DNA of 64,000 bases from Streptomyces sp. ML-6. Lineage in GTDB: Bacteria; Actinomycetota; Actinomycetes; Streptomycetales; Streptomycetaceae. Where the stretch lies: assembly GCF_030116705.1 (NCBI RefSeq), contig NZ_JAOTIK010000001.1, forward strand, positions 6,166,501-6,230,500, given 5' to 3'. A program made the position numbers and the translations under genes. Numbering within the stretch: the stretch's first letter is position 1; every line of letters begins with the position of its first letter. Below are positions 8,803-17,690 of this stretch, one piece after another. Below the pieces are notes generated by a model that was not told the DNA's origin, made no database searches, and saw nothing but the letters and a program-made list of their open reading frames with translations.

Positions 8803-10391
8803 ACGGGAACCATCAGACGCTGGCGCTTCTGCTGTTCAGCACCTTCATCGCGGTGACGCTCGCCATCACCGCCTGGGTGAGCCGCAACCGCCACGGCTCG
8901 GCCGAGGAGTTCTACGCGGGCGGCAGGCTGTTCTCCCCGATGGAGAACGGGTTCGCCATCGCGGGCGACTACATGTCGGCCGCGTCCTTCCTCGGCATCT
9001 CCGGCCTCATCGCACTCTTCGGTTACGACGGCATGCTCTACTCGGTCGGCTTCCTCGTCGCCTGGCTCGTCGTCCTGTTCCTGGTCGCCGAACTGGTCCG
9101 CAACTGCGGCCGGTTCACGCTCGCCGACGTGGTGGCCGCGCGGATGGCGGAACGACCGGTCCGGATCGCGGCGGGCACCTCCTCCGTCACCGTGTCCGTC
9201 CTCTACCTCGTGGCGCAGATGGTGGGTGCGGGCAGCCTGGTCGCCCTGCTGCTCGGCGGTACGAGTGGTGCGGCCCGCTCCTGGACCGTCATCGGCGTCG
9301 GCGCGCTCATGATCGTCTACGTGTCGCTCGGCGGGATGCGCGCCACCACCTGGATCCAGATCGTCAAGGCCGTACTGCTGATGGTGGGGGCGATCGCGCT
9401 GACCGTGCTCGTCCTGATCCACTTCCACGGCAACTTCAACGCCCTGCTCAACTCCGCCGCCGAACGGAGCGGGCACGGCAGCAGGTTCCTCCTGCCCGGC
9501 CTCCGGTACGGCGGGAGCTGGACCGCGCGCATCGACTTCATCAGCCTGGGCCTGGCCCTGGTGCTCGGCACGGCGGGGCTGCCGCACATCCTGTCGCGGT
9601 TCTACACCGTGCCCACCGCCCGTGCGGCCCGTCGCTCCGTCGTCTGGTCGATCGGGCTCATCGGCGGCTTCTACCTGATGACGATCGTGCTCGGATTCGG
9701 GGCGGCCGCCCTGGTCGGCTCGGCCGAGGTGCGGGCATCCAACGCCGCGGGCAACACGGCGATCCCGCTGCTGGCCATGGAACTCGGCGGTGGTGAAGGA
9801 TCCACCGGGGGCGCGATCCTGTTCGCCGTGGTCGGCGCCGTCGCCTTCGCGACCATTCTCGCGGTCGTCGCGGGCATCACCCTCGCCTCGTCCGCCTCCG
9901 TGGCCCACGACCTCTACGCCTCGCTCAGACGGCCGGGCGCCAAGCAGTACAGCGAGGTCGCCGTCGCCAGGGTGGCGGCGACCGGGATCGGGGTCGCCGC
10001 CATCGGGCTCGGCCTGATCGCCCAGAACCTGAACGTGGCGTTTCTGGTGGGGCTCGCCTTCGCCGTCGCCGCCTCGGCCAACCTCCCCGTGCTCCTGTAC
10101 TCCCTGTTCTGGCGGAACTTCACTACCCGGGGAGCGGTCTGGTCCGTCTACGGCGGACTGATTCCCGCCGTGCTGCTCGTACTGCTTTCACCGGTCGTCT
10201 CCGGCAGTCCCACCTCGTTGTTCCCCGGCGTGGACTTCCAGCTCTTCCCGTTGGAGAACCCCGGACTGGTCTCCATCCCGCTGGGCTTTCTGGCCGGCTG
10301 GATCGGGACGGTCACGTCCTCCGAGCCGCCCGACGAGGCCAAGCATGCGGAGACCGAGGTCCGCGCACTGACCGGAGCGGGAGCGGTATAG
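8799..10391 (+). CDS. Solute:sodium symporter, cation acetate symporter (ActP/MctC-like)
   Basis: A 530-residue integral membrane transporter of the SSS family, starting at TTG 8799 within the TTGA overlap with the DUF485 stop. About 13 membrane helices are visible. The family signature region includes 'SAEEFYAGGR', 'FAIAGDYMSAASFLGISG' and 'GTAGLPHILSRFYTVPTARAAR', which fits the short-chain carboxylate (acetate/pyruvate) branch. The substrate is inferred from family and DUF485 context and not proven. A two-component system lies upstream and a decayed CitA/CitB-type pair lies immediately downstream, convergent. Confidence 0.9.
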   Translation: MNGNHQTLALLLFSTFIAVTLAITAWVSRNRHGSAEEFYAGGRLFSPMENGFAIAGDYMSAASFLGISGLIALFGYDGMLYSVGFLVAWLVVLFLVAELVRNCGRFTLADVVAARMAERPVRIAAGTSSVTVSVLYLVAQMVGAGSLVALLLGGTSGAARSWTVIGVGALMIVYVSLGGMRATTWIQIVKAVLLMVGAIALTVLVLIHFHGNFNALLNSAAERSGHGSRFLLPGLRYGGSWTARIDFISLGLALVLGTAGLPHILSRFYTVPTARAARRSVVWSIGLIGGFYLMTIVLGFGAAALVGSAEVRASNAAGNTAIPLLAMELGGGEGSTGGAILFAVVGAVAFATILAVVAGITLASSASVAHDLYASLRRPGAKQYSEVAVARVAATGIGVAAIGLGLIAQNLNVAFLVGLAFAVAASANLPVLLYSLFWRNFTTRGAVWSVYGGLIPAVLLVLLSPVVSGSPTSLFPGVDFQLFPLENPGLVSIPLGFLAGWIGTVTSSEPPDEAKHAETEVRALTGAGAV

Positions 10392-10434
10392 GCACCGCAC
10401 GGGCCGTCGGGGGCGCACACCGGGACCGGGGCGG

Positions 10435-11028
10435 TCAGGCCCGTCCGCCGGGGGACCAGGTGTAGCGGTGCTCCGGGCGGCCCGTTTCGCCGTACCGCAG
10501 GGTCAGCCGCACTCTGCCGGACTTCTCCAGCAGCTTCAGAGAGCGCTGGGCGGTCTGACGGCTCATGCCGGAGCTCTCCGCGAGCTCCTGCGCGGAGAGC
10601 GGCCCGTCGGCGTTGCGGAGTGCCTGCCTGGCCAGCTCCGTCGTGGTCGGCGAGTGCCCCTTGGGCAGGTCGGTCTCGCTCGCGGCCCACAGCGCGCCGA
10701 AGAGCCGGTCCACCTCGCCCTGCTCGGCCTCGCCGCCGCGTTCGAGGGTGTGGCGCAGCGCTGCGTAACCCTCCAGCTTGGTGCGCAGCCCCGCGTACGT
10801 GAACGGCTTCACCAGGTACTGCAGCGCGCCGTGCCGCATGGCGTCCTGCACGGTGGCGACATCGCGTGCGGCCGTCACCATGATCACGTCGGTCTGCGGA
10901 TGGGCCGCCGTGCCCTGCGCGATGACCGGGGCCCGGCGCATCGCCTGGTCGTCGAGCTGGGCGCTGAGCGGTGCCGGGAAGAGGCCGGTGGCCGGCGTGG
11001 TCACACCGGTGACGATGGCCAACTGCAT
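10435..11028 (-). pseudogene. Fused remnant of a CitA-type sensor kinase and a CitB-type response regulator
   Basis: The C-terminal 150 residues are a normal CitB/DcuR-type response regulator: 'TDVIMVTAARDVATVQDAMR', 'LQYLVKPFTYAGLRTKLEGY', then a winged HTH 'LSAQELAESSGMSRQTAQRS'. The expected N-terminal half of the receiver, with its acidic pair and phosphoacceptor Asp, is missing. In its place is what looks like the first membrane segment of the partner CitA-type kinase ('QVLLMQLAIVTGV...', '...APLSAQLDDQAMRRA'). The frame stays open upstream to 11094 (reading ...RRFGWPQRVFSQVLL) but holds no ATG, GTG or TTG with a ribosome-binding site. The simplest explanation is one deletion joining kinase codons about 50 to regulator codons about 70. 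Prolines in the former membrane helix support decay. Confidence 0.7.
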
Positions 11029-11196
11029 CAGCAGGACCTGGGAGAAGACCCGCTGAGGCCAGCCGAAACGGCGTGCTCTTCCGGAAACGAGCGGTGGGGT
11101 GCTACTCGTATGAGCGGTAAGCGGCGTTATGACCCTTTCCGAAATCTTTCCCGCTTCAATTCTTCCCGTGCTGCTGTCCTGCGGCGGCCACCGCGT

Positions 11197-12519
11197 TCAC
11201 GGCGCGGACCGGCGTGACAGGTCGTCCGCGGCGGCGGGCAGTGGCTGAGGAGGGCGGGGACCGCAGTACTGGCCACTGGGGCGCATGCGCAGGGGCCGTT
11301 CCCCGTACTCCTCCAGCGCGTGCGCGATCCATCCGGCCGTGCGGGACACCGCGAACACCGTCTCGCCGGCCTCCGCGGCCATGCCGGAGGAGACCGAGAG
11401 CACGGCGAGTGCCAGGTCCACATTGGCGGGCAGGGGCGTGTGCCGTGCGGTCGTGGCGACCACGTCGCGCGCCGCGGCGAGCGCCCCGGCGGCCTGCGGC
11501 ACCCTCGCGAGCAGGGCGAACAGCGCCTGCGCCCGGGGATCCTCGGACTTGTAGAGCCGGTGGCCGAGTCCCGGAACCCTGCGCCCGGCCCGGAGGTGGT
11601 CGGCGACCACCGGGACCGCACTGCCCCGCTCCAGGACCTCGGCCAGCATCCGGTGGGCCAGCCCGCTCGCCGCCCCGTGCAGCGGGCCCTCCAGCACCCC
11701 GAGACCCGCGGAGACCACCGCGTACGGATGGGCGTGGGCGGACGCGGCGACCCTGGCGGCCAAGGTCGAGGCCGCGAGGTCATGGTCGATCAGCAGGGCG
11801 AGGGCGCCGTCCAGCGCGGTGACGAACGGCGCGTCGGCGGGCCGGGCGGTGAGCTTCGACCACAGCTGCCGGGCCAGCCCGACCTCCCTCTCCTCCGGCC
11901 GCTCCCGTGCCCCCTCCACGGCCCCTCCGGCCGCCGGGGGCAGCGCCCCGACCAGGGTCGGCACGAGACTTCGCGCACCGGCGAGCACGGACTCGCGCGA
12001 GAGGTCGAAGCGGAACGGATCGGCGCTCGCCGCGGCGATCACCGCGACCCGCAGCCGGTCCGTCGGACTGCTGTGCGCGGGCAGCGCGTCGACCGCCCCG
12101 CGCGCCGCGGCCAACGCCTCATCGGGTGCCGTGAAGCGGACGCCGGGGCGCAGCTCACCGCTCCAGAGCCACTCGGCGACCTCCTCGTAGGCGTACTCCC
12201 GGGCCAGTTCGGTCGCGTCGACGCCGCGGAAGTAGTAGCGGTCGTTCTCGATCAGGGTGATGCCGGTGCGGAAGACAAGGTCGCCGGGGGCGGGTGGGGG
12301 CTCCCGACGGCCCGTGCGCCGGGCCAGCGCGTCGACCTCCGCCGCGTCGAACGTGCTGCCGCGCCCGCCGGGGGCGCGGGTGCTGCTCAGCTGGCCCCGG
12401 CTGACGTAGGCGTACACCGTCTCCGGCTTCACCCCGAGACGCTCGGCCGTCTCCCGGGTGCTGAGCCGTCGTGGGGCCGTCGCCCCGGAAGCGTCGTCGG
12501 GTGCTGCTCGATCCGTCAT
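11197..12519 (-). CDS. Citrate-synthase-like protein with N-terminal helix-turn-helix
   Basis: A 440-residue protein (ATG complement of 12517-12519; a GTG at 12537 would add 6 residues). Residues about 17-70 form a MerR/excisionase-type DNA-binding domain: 'RLSTRETAERLGVKPETVYA' followed by a wing rich in Gly/Arg. The rest is a citrate synthase fold, with 'VLEGPLHGAASGLAHRM' and 'GLGHRLYKSEDPRAQALF', which carry the His residues used to bind oxaloacetate and acetyl-CoA in the family. It is divergent from a second citrate-synthase-like gene across a 104-bp region with repeated palindromes. I infer a metabolite-responsive autoregulator or a regulated enzyme. Catalytic competence was not tested. 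Confidence 0.85.
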   Translation of the reverse strand: MTDRAAPDDASGATAPRRLSTRETAERLGVKPETVYAYVSRGQLSSTRAPGGRGSTFDAAEVDALARRTGRREPPPAPGDLVFRTGITLIENDRYYFRGVDATELAREYAYEEVAEWLWSGELRPGVRFTAPDEALAAARGAVDALPAHSSPTDRLRVAVIAAASADPFRFDLSRESVLAGARSLVPTLVGALPPAAGGAVEGARERPEEREVGLARQLWSKLTARPADAPFVTALDGALALLIDHDLAASTLAARVAASAHAHPYAVVSAGLGVLEGPLHGAASGLAHRMLAEVLERGSAVPVVADHLRAGRRVPGLGHRLYKSEDPRAQALFALLARVPQAAGALAAARDVVATTARHTPLPANVDLALAVLSVSSGMAAEAGETVFAVSRTAGWIAHALEEYGERPLRMRPSGQYCGPRPPQPLPAAADDLSRRSAP

Positions 12520-12537
12520 GTCGCCAACCGTATACAC

Positions 12538-12600
12538 ATTGATTCAATCAATATTGACAGAGATCGAGTCAATCTTGGATGGTCGAATCAATATTGATGA
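12538..12600. promoter_or_regulatory. AT-rich operator array between divergent citrate-synthase-like genes
   Basis: In a region far more AT-rich than its surroundings lie TTGATT-C-AATCAA (12539-12551), TCAATATTGA (12548-12557), an imperfect TCAATCTTGGA (12569-12579) and ATCAATATTGAT (12587-12598). The three TCAAT-type sites start at 12548, 12569 and 12588, about two helical turns apart. A TTGACA (12554-12559) overlaps the first. The array sits where both promoters must be, so the HTH protein encoded at one side is the natural candidate to bind it. Confidence 0.7.
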
Positions 12601-12623
12601 ACCCGAACTCCACGGAGGAAACG

Positions 12624-13784
12624 ATGCCGACCACGACCAGCGGCACCCCGCTCGACGTACCCCGAGGACTGGCGGGCGTCGTCGTCACCGGCACGGCCCT
12701 CGGCGACGTCCGCGGACGCGAGGGCTTCTACCACTACCGGCAGTACTCGGCGATCGAGCTGGCGGGAACCCGCAGCTTCGAGGACGTCTGGTACCTGATG
12801 CTCGAGGGCTCGCTGCCCGATGCCGGGGCCCGCGCCGAGTTCGCCGCCCGTACCGCCGCCCTGCGCCGGCTCCCCTCCCAGGTGCGCGAGGCACTGCCCG
12901 CCATAGCGCGCGCGGGAGCCGCCTCCAACCCCCTGGCCGGGCTGCGCACCGCCCTCTCGCTCCTCGGCGCGGCGGCCGGATTCCGGCCGGTGTACGACAT
13001 CGACGCAGGCCGGCGCCGCGACGACGCCCTGGCCGTCTGTGCGGCCGTCCCCACCGTGCTCACCGCCCTGCACCGGCTCGGCCGGGGTCTCGAACCGGTC
13101 GAGCCGCGCGACGACCTGCCCCATGCCGCCAACTACCTCTACATGCTCACCGGCTCCGTACCGGACGCCGCAAGGGTCAGGGCCGTCGAGCAGTACCTGA
13201 TCTCCACCATCGACCACGGCTTCAACGCCTCGACCTTCACCGGCCGCGTGGTCGCCTCCACCGGCGCCGATGTCGCGGCCTGTCTGGTGGCCGCCGTCGG
13301 CGCGCTCTCCGGACCGCTGCACGGCGGGGCGCCCAGCCGCGCCCTCGACACCCTGGACGCCATCGGCACCCCCGACCGCATCGACGGCTGGATCCGCGAG
13401 CAGGTGCTCGCGGGCGGGCGGATCATGGGCTTCGGACACCCCGTCTACCGCACCGAGGACCCCCGTTCACGCATGCTGCGAGGCATCGCCCAGGGCTTCG
13501 GCGGCCCGCTCGTCGACTTCGCCGTCGAGGTGGAGCGACAGGTCGAGGCGATCCTCGCCGAACTCAAGCCGGGCCGCGAACTGCACACCAACGTGGAGTT
13601 CTACGCCGGGGTCGTCATGGAGCTGTGCGGACTGCCGCGCGAGATGTTCACACCGACCTTCTGCGCGGCGAGGGTGGTCGGCTGGAGCGCCAATATCCTG
13701 GAACAGGCGGAGGACTCGAAGATCATCCGTCCGGCGGCCCGTTACGTGGGCACGCCCCCGCCGCAGCCGGTCCCGGCGCCCTGA
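12624..13784 (+). CDS. Citrate synthase / 2-methylcitrate synthase family protein
   Basis: A 386-residue protein; ATG 12624 is chosen because GGAGGAA ends 3 bases before it, while ATG 12597 lies inside the operator array. The fold is a stand-alone citrate synthase domain: N-terminal 'GVVVTGTALGDVRGREGFYHYR', central 'GALSGPLHGGAPSRALDTL', and 'IMGFGHPVYRTEDPRSRMLR' with the active-site His. 'ARVVGWSANILEQAEDSKII' is the usual C-terminal block. It is a paralogue of the divergent HTH-fused protein. It is followed 21 bases later by a CobW-type gene. Whether it makes citrate, methylcitrate or another condensation product cannot be read from the sequence. Confidence 0.88.
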   Translation: MPTTTSGTPLDVPRGLAGVVVTGTALGDVRGREGFYHYRQYSAIELAGTRSFEDVWYLMLEGSLPDAGARAEFAARTAALRRLPSQVREALPAIARAGAASNPLAGLRTALSLLGAAAGFRPVYDIDAGRRRDDALAVCAAVPTVLTALHRLGRGLEPVEPRDDLPHAANYLYMLTGSVPDAARVRAVEQYLISTIDHGFNASTFTGRVVASTGADVAACLVAAVGALSGPLHGGAPSRALDTLDAIGTPDRIDGWIREQVLAGGRIMGFGHPVYRTEDPRSRMLRGIAQGFGGPLVDFAVEVERQVEAILAELKPGRELHTNVEFYAGVVMELCGLPREMFTPTFCAARVVGWSANILEQAEDSKIIRPAARYVGTPPPQPVPAP

Positions 13785-13805
13785 GGCCATCGAGGAAGGT
13801 TTCCG

Positions 13806-14936
13806 TTGAACCCGTCGTCCCCGCCCCGCAAACAGCAGATTCCGGTCATCGTTCTCGCGGGGTTCCTGGGATCGGGCAAGACGACACTGCTCAACCACCT
13901 CCTCGCCAACCGCGCGGGAAACCGGATCGGCGTGATCGTCAACGATTTCGGCTCCATCGAGATCGACGCCATGACCGTCTCGGGACAGGTCGGATCCACT
14001 GTCTCGCTGGGCAACGGGTGCCTGTGCTGCGCGGTCGACGCGAGCGAACTCGACACCTTCCTCGACATGCTGACCCGGCCCTCCGCCCGCCTCGACGTGA
14101 TCGTCATCGAGGCCAGCGGACTGGCCGAGCCGCAGGAACTCGTACGGATGCTCCTGGCCAGCGACAACCCGGACATCGTCTACGGGGGACTGGTGGAGGT
14201 CGTCGACGCCGCCGGGTTCGACGCCACCCGGGAGCGCCACCCGGAGATCGACCGCCACCTCGCCGTCGCCGATCTCGTCGTGCTGAACAAGACCGACCTG
14301 GTCGGGAGCGAAGAGCTGGACCGGGTCGGGAAGGCCGTCGCCGGGGCCGGTGCCCCGGCAGCCGACGGCCAGCCGGCCGTCGGCGGGCCCGCGGTCATCC
14401 GGGCCACCTACGGACGCATCGATCCGGAACTCCTCTTCGACCCGGCGCTGCGACCGGACGGCGCGGAGAAGGCCCGCCAGCTCACCTTCGAGGACCTGCT
14501 CCTGGCGGAGCGGGCCGAGCAGGAGGGCCACGACGGGCACGGGCACCACCTCCACGCCGCCTACGAGAGCGTGTCCTTCACCGCGGACGTGCCCATGAAC
14601 CCCCGCCGCCTGATGGACTTCCTCGACTCCCGGCCGCAGGGCCTCTACCGGATCAAGGGATTCGTCGACTTCGGCGTGGGCGACCGGGCCAACAAGTACG
14701 CCCTGCACACGGTCGGCAGGTTCCTGCGGTTCGACCCGCGGCCGTGGACGCGCGACGAGCCGCGCCTCACCCAGCTGGTGCTGATCGGTTCCGGCATCGA
14801 CCCGGGGGCCCTGGGCAAGGAGCTGGACGCCTGCCGCGAGAGCGCCGCGCCGGGCCCGGACACGACGCAGGACGCCGCACACGAACGGAGCATGTGGGGC
14901 GTCCTGCGGTACGTGCGGCGACCCGACGACGCGTAG
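13806..14936 (+). CDS. CobW/COG0523-family GTP-binding metallochaperone-like protein
   Basis: A G3E-family GTPase of 376 residues that starts at TTG 13806, six bases after GAGGAAGG. The Walker A motif is 'GFLGSGKTTLL' (19-29). The metal-binding CxCC motif is 'GNGCLCC' (69-75). 'EASGLAEP' is the switch/Walker B region and 'NKTD' gives guanine specificity. A His-rich loop 'HDGHGHHLH' near residue 242 and a C-terminal CobW_C domain (about 255-360) complete it. Members insert metals such as Zn or Co into client proteins. The client here is unknown. It is in the operon of the second citrate-synthase-like gene. Confidence 0.9.
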   Translation: MNPSSPPRKQQIPVIVLAGFLGSGKTTLLNHLLANRAGNRIGVIVNDFGSIEIDAMTVSGQVGSTVSLGNGCLCCAVDASELDTFLDMLTRPSARLDVIVIEASGLAEPQELVRMLLASDNPDIVYGGLVEVVDAAGFDATRERHPEIDRHLAVADLVVLNKTDLVGSEELDRVGKAVAGAGAPAADGQPAVGGPAVIRATYGRIDPELLFDPALRPDGAEKARQLTFEDLLLAERAEQEGHDGHGHHLHAAYESVSFTADVPMNPRRLMDFLDSRPQGLYRIKGFVDFGVGDRANKYALHTVGRFLRFDPRPWTRDEPRLTQLVLIGSGIDPGALGKELDACRESAAPGPDTTQDAAHERSMWGVLRYVRRPDDA

Positions 14937-14970
14937 GCCGTGCCCGGCCCCGCGCCGTCGGACCGGTCGG

Positions 14971-17421
14971 CTACACCGGGCCCGCGACCACCGCGACCGG
15001 CTTGACCAGCGGTGTCCCCGAACCGTCGCGCCGCGGGTCCGGCTCCGGCAGCTCGACCGGCGTGCCGTTGGACTGCGCGGCCCGGGCGGGCACCGCACCC
15101 GCCCAGGCGAACACCAGGACGTCCTCGCCCTTGAGGAACCGCTGACAGCGCACCCCGCCGGTGGCCCGGCCCTTGCGCGGGTACTGGTCGAACGGGGTGA
15201 GCTTGCACGTCTGCGCCGAGTCGTCCAGCGTGCCGTGCGAGCCCGCGACGGTGAACACCATCGCGTCCGCCGCCGGATCCACCGCGGTGAAGGAGATCAC
15301 CTCGGCGTCCGCCGCCAGCTTGACCCCCGCCATGCCCCCGGCGGGCCGGCCCTGCGGCCGCACCTGCGCCGCCGGGTAACGCAGCAGCTGCGCGTCGGAG
15401 GTGATGAACACCAGGTCCTCCTCGCCGGTCCGCAGCTCGGCGGCACCGACGATCCGGTCACCGGACTTGAGGGTGATGACCTCCAGCTCGTCCTTGTTGG
15501 CCGGATAGTCCGGCACCACCCGCTTGACGACGCCCTGGAGGGTGCCGATCGCCAGACCGGGGGAGGCCTCGTCGAGCGTCGTCAGACAGACGACCGTCTC
15601 GTCGTTCTCCAGCGTGAGGAACTCGGAGACCATCGCCCCGCCCGACAGGTTGGGCGCCGCGTGGGTGTCCGGCAGCTGGGGCAGATCGATCACCGGGAGC
15701 CGCAGCAGCCGGCCCGTCGACGTCACCACGCCCACATCGCCCCGTGCCGTCGCGGGCACGGCCGACACGATCACGTCGTGCTTGGCGCGCTTGGCGTCCT
15801 CGGTGAGGACGATCGGCTCGTCATTGGCGGTACGGGCCAGCAGACCGGTCGAGGAGAGCAGCACCCGGCACGGGTCGTCCGCGACCTCCAGCGGCACCGC
15901 GGCGACCTGCGTACCGGCCGACTCCAGCAGCACCGTGCGCCGGGCGGTGCCGAACTTCTTGGCGACCGCGGCCAGCTCCGTGGAGACGAGCTTGCGCAGC
16001 TCGGTGTCCGATTCGAGGATGGCCGTCAGCTTGGCGATCTCGTCGTTGAGCCGGTCCCGCTCGCTCTCCAGCTCGATCCGGTCGAACCGGGTCAGCCGGC
16101 GCAGCGGGGTGTCCAGGATGTACTGCGTCTGGACCTCGCTCAGCGAGAACCGCTCGATGAGCCGCTCCTTCGCCTGCGCCGAGTTGTCGCTGGAACGGAT
16201 GAGCCGGATGACCTCGTCGATGTCGACCAGCGCGACCAGCAGGCCCTCGACCAGGTGCAGCCGGTCGCGGCGCTTGCCCCGGCGGAACTCGCTGCGCCGG
16301 CGCACCACGTCGAAACGGTGGTCGAGGTAGACCTCCAGCAGCTCCTTGAGCCCCAGCGTGAGCGGCTGCCCGTCGACCAGTGCCACGTTGTTGATGCCGA
16401 AGGAGTCCTCCATCGGCGTCAGCTTGTAGAGCTGCTCCAGCACGGCCTCCGGCACGAAGCCGTTCTTCACCTCGATGACCAGGCGCAGGCCGTGCTCGCG
16501 GTCCGTCAGGTCCTTCACGTCCGCGATGCCCTGGAGCTTCTTCGCCGAGACCAGGTCCTTGATCTTGGCGATCACCTTCTCCGGCCCGACGGTGAAGGGG
16601 AGTTCCGTGACGACCAGACCCTTGCGACGGGCGGTCACGTTCTCCACGGAAGCGGTCGCGCGGATCTTGAACGTGCCGCGCCCCCGGGCATACGCGTCCT
16701 TGATGCCGCTCAGGCCCACGATCCGGCCGCCCGTGGGCAGATCGGGACCGGGCACGAACCGCATCAGGGTCTCCAGGTCCGCGCCCGGGTGCTTGATCAG
16801 ATGCCGGGCGGCGGCCACGACCTCGCCCAGGTTGTGCGGCGGCATGTTGGTCGCCATACCGACCGCGATCCCGGACGAGCCGTTGACCAGCAGGTTCGGG
16901 TACGCGGCGGGGAGGACGGTCGGCTCCATCTCCTGACCGTCGTAGTTCGACTGGAACGCGACGGTGTCCTCGTCGATCGACTCCGTCATCAGCGACGTCG
17001 CGTCGGCCATCCGGCACTCGGTGTACCGCATGGCGGCCGGCGGGTCGTCGTTCCCGAGCGAGCCGAAGTTTCCGTGACCGTCGACCAGGGGGAGCCGCAT
17101 GGAGAACGGCTGCGCCAGACGGACCAGCGCGTCGTAGATCGACGCGTCGCCGTGCGGGTGCAGCTTGCCCATGACCTCGCCGACCACCCGGGCGCACTTC
17201 ACGAAGCCGCGGTCGGGGCGCAGGCCCATCTCGTTCATCTGGTAGACGATGCGGCGGTGCACCGGCTTCATGCCGTCCCGGGCGTCGGGCAGGGCCCGGG
17301 AGTAGATCACCGAGTACGCGTACTCGAGGAAGGAGCCCTGCATTTCGTCGACGACGTCGATGTCGAGGATCTTCTCCTCGAAGTCGTCCGGCGGCGGGGT
17401 CTTCGTGCTGCGGCGGGCCAT
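14971..17421 (-). CDS. parC: DNA topoisomerase IV subunit A (ParC)
   Basis: DNA cleavage/rejoining subunit of topoisomerase IV, 816 residues, start ATG complement of 17419-17421 behind AAGGAGT on the minus strand. The 5Y-CAP (winged helix) domain contains the quinolone-pocket segment 'HPHGDASIYDALVRLAQ' (88-104) and the catalytic Tyr133 in 'AAMRYTECRM'. The residue aligned with E. coli GyrA Ser83 is Ala93, as in mycobacterial GyrA. The C-terminal half is a six-bladed beta-pinwheel for wrapping DNA. Its partner parE is at 3879-5999. It is convergent with the CobW gene and divergent from the M16 peptidase operon. Confidence 0.96.
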   Translation of the reverse strand: MARRSTKTPPPDDFEEKILDIDVVDEMQGSFLEYAYSVIYSRALPDARDGMKPVHRRIVYQMNEMGLRPDRGFVKCARVVGEVMGKLHPHGDASIYDALVRLAQPFSMRLPLVDGHGNFGSLGNDDPPAAMRYTECRMADATSLMTESIDEDTVAFQSNYDGQEMEPTVLPAAYPNLLVNGSSGIAVGMATNMPPHNLGEVVAAARHLIKHPGADLETLMRFVPGPDLPTGGRIVGLSGIKDAYARGRGTFKIRATASVENVTARRKGLVVTELPFTVGPEKVIAKIKDLVSAKKLQGIADVKDLTDREHGLRLVIEVKNGFVPEAVLEQLYKLTPMEDSFGINNVALVDGQPLTLGLKELLEVYLDHRFDVVRRRSEFRRGKRRDRLHLVEGLLVALVDIDEVIRLIRSSDNSAQAKERLIERFSLSEVQTQYILDTPLRRLTRFDRIELESERDRLNDEIAKLTAILESDTELRKLVSTELAAVAKKFGTARRTVLLESAGTQVAAVPLEVADDPCRVLLSSTGLLARTANDEPIVLTEDAKRAKHDVIVSAVPATARGDVGVVTSTGRLLRLPVIDLPQLPDTHAAPNLSGGAMVSEFLTLENDETVVCLTTLDEASPGLAIGTLQGVVKRVVPDYPANKDELEVITLKSGDRIVGAAELRTGEEDLVFITSDAQLLRYPAAQVRPQGRPAGGMAGVKLAADAEVISFTAVDPAADAMVFTVAGSHGTLDDSAQTCKLTPFDQYPRKGRATGGVRCQRFLKGEDVLVFAWAGAVPARAAQSNGTPVELPEPDPRRDGSGTPLVKPVAVVAGPV

Positions 17422-17690
17422 CGCTGCTGCGACTCCTTCACGGATTCTGTTCGGGCAACCTCAGGTTCTGACGCGGACCATTGTGGACCGCCGCACTGAC
17501 ATCCCCGACCTCGACCCGGCCCAAAGGACGTTCGGGGCGCCCGCCGACGGGGTTTCCCGCCCCTTCGCGCGGGGGTGCGCCCCCCTTTCATGCGAACTTC
17601 CGCGGTACGGGAACTTCGCCAGGCACGTGTGCGCTTGCTTACAGTGGCAGGTCTCGCAGGAAATCCAGTATCGCGATCGAAGGGACGTAC

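Noticed and set aside
12458..15145. 895-codon plus-strand ORF across the citrate-synthase and CobW genes
   Set aside because: Runs out of frame through two well-supported genes; Arg/Pro/Gly-rich.
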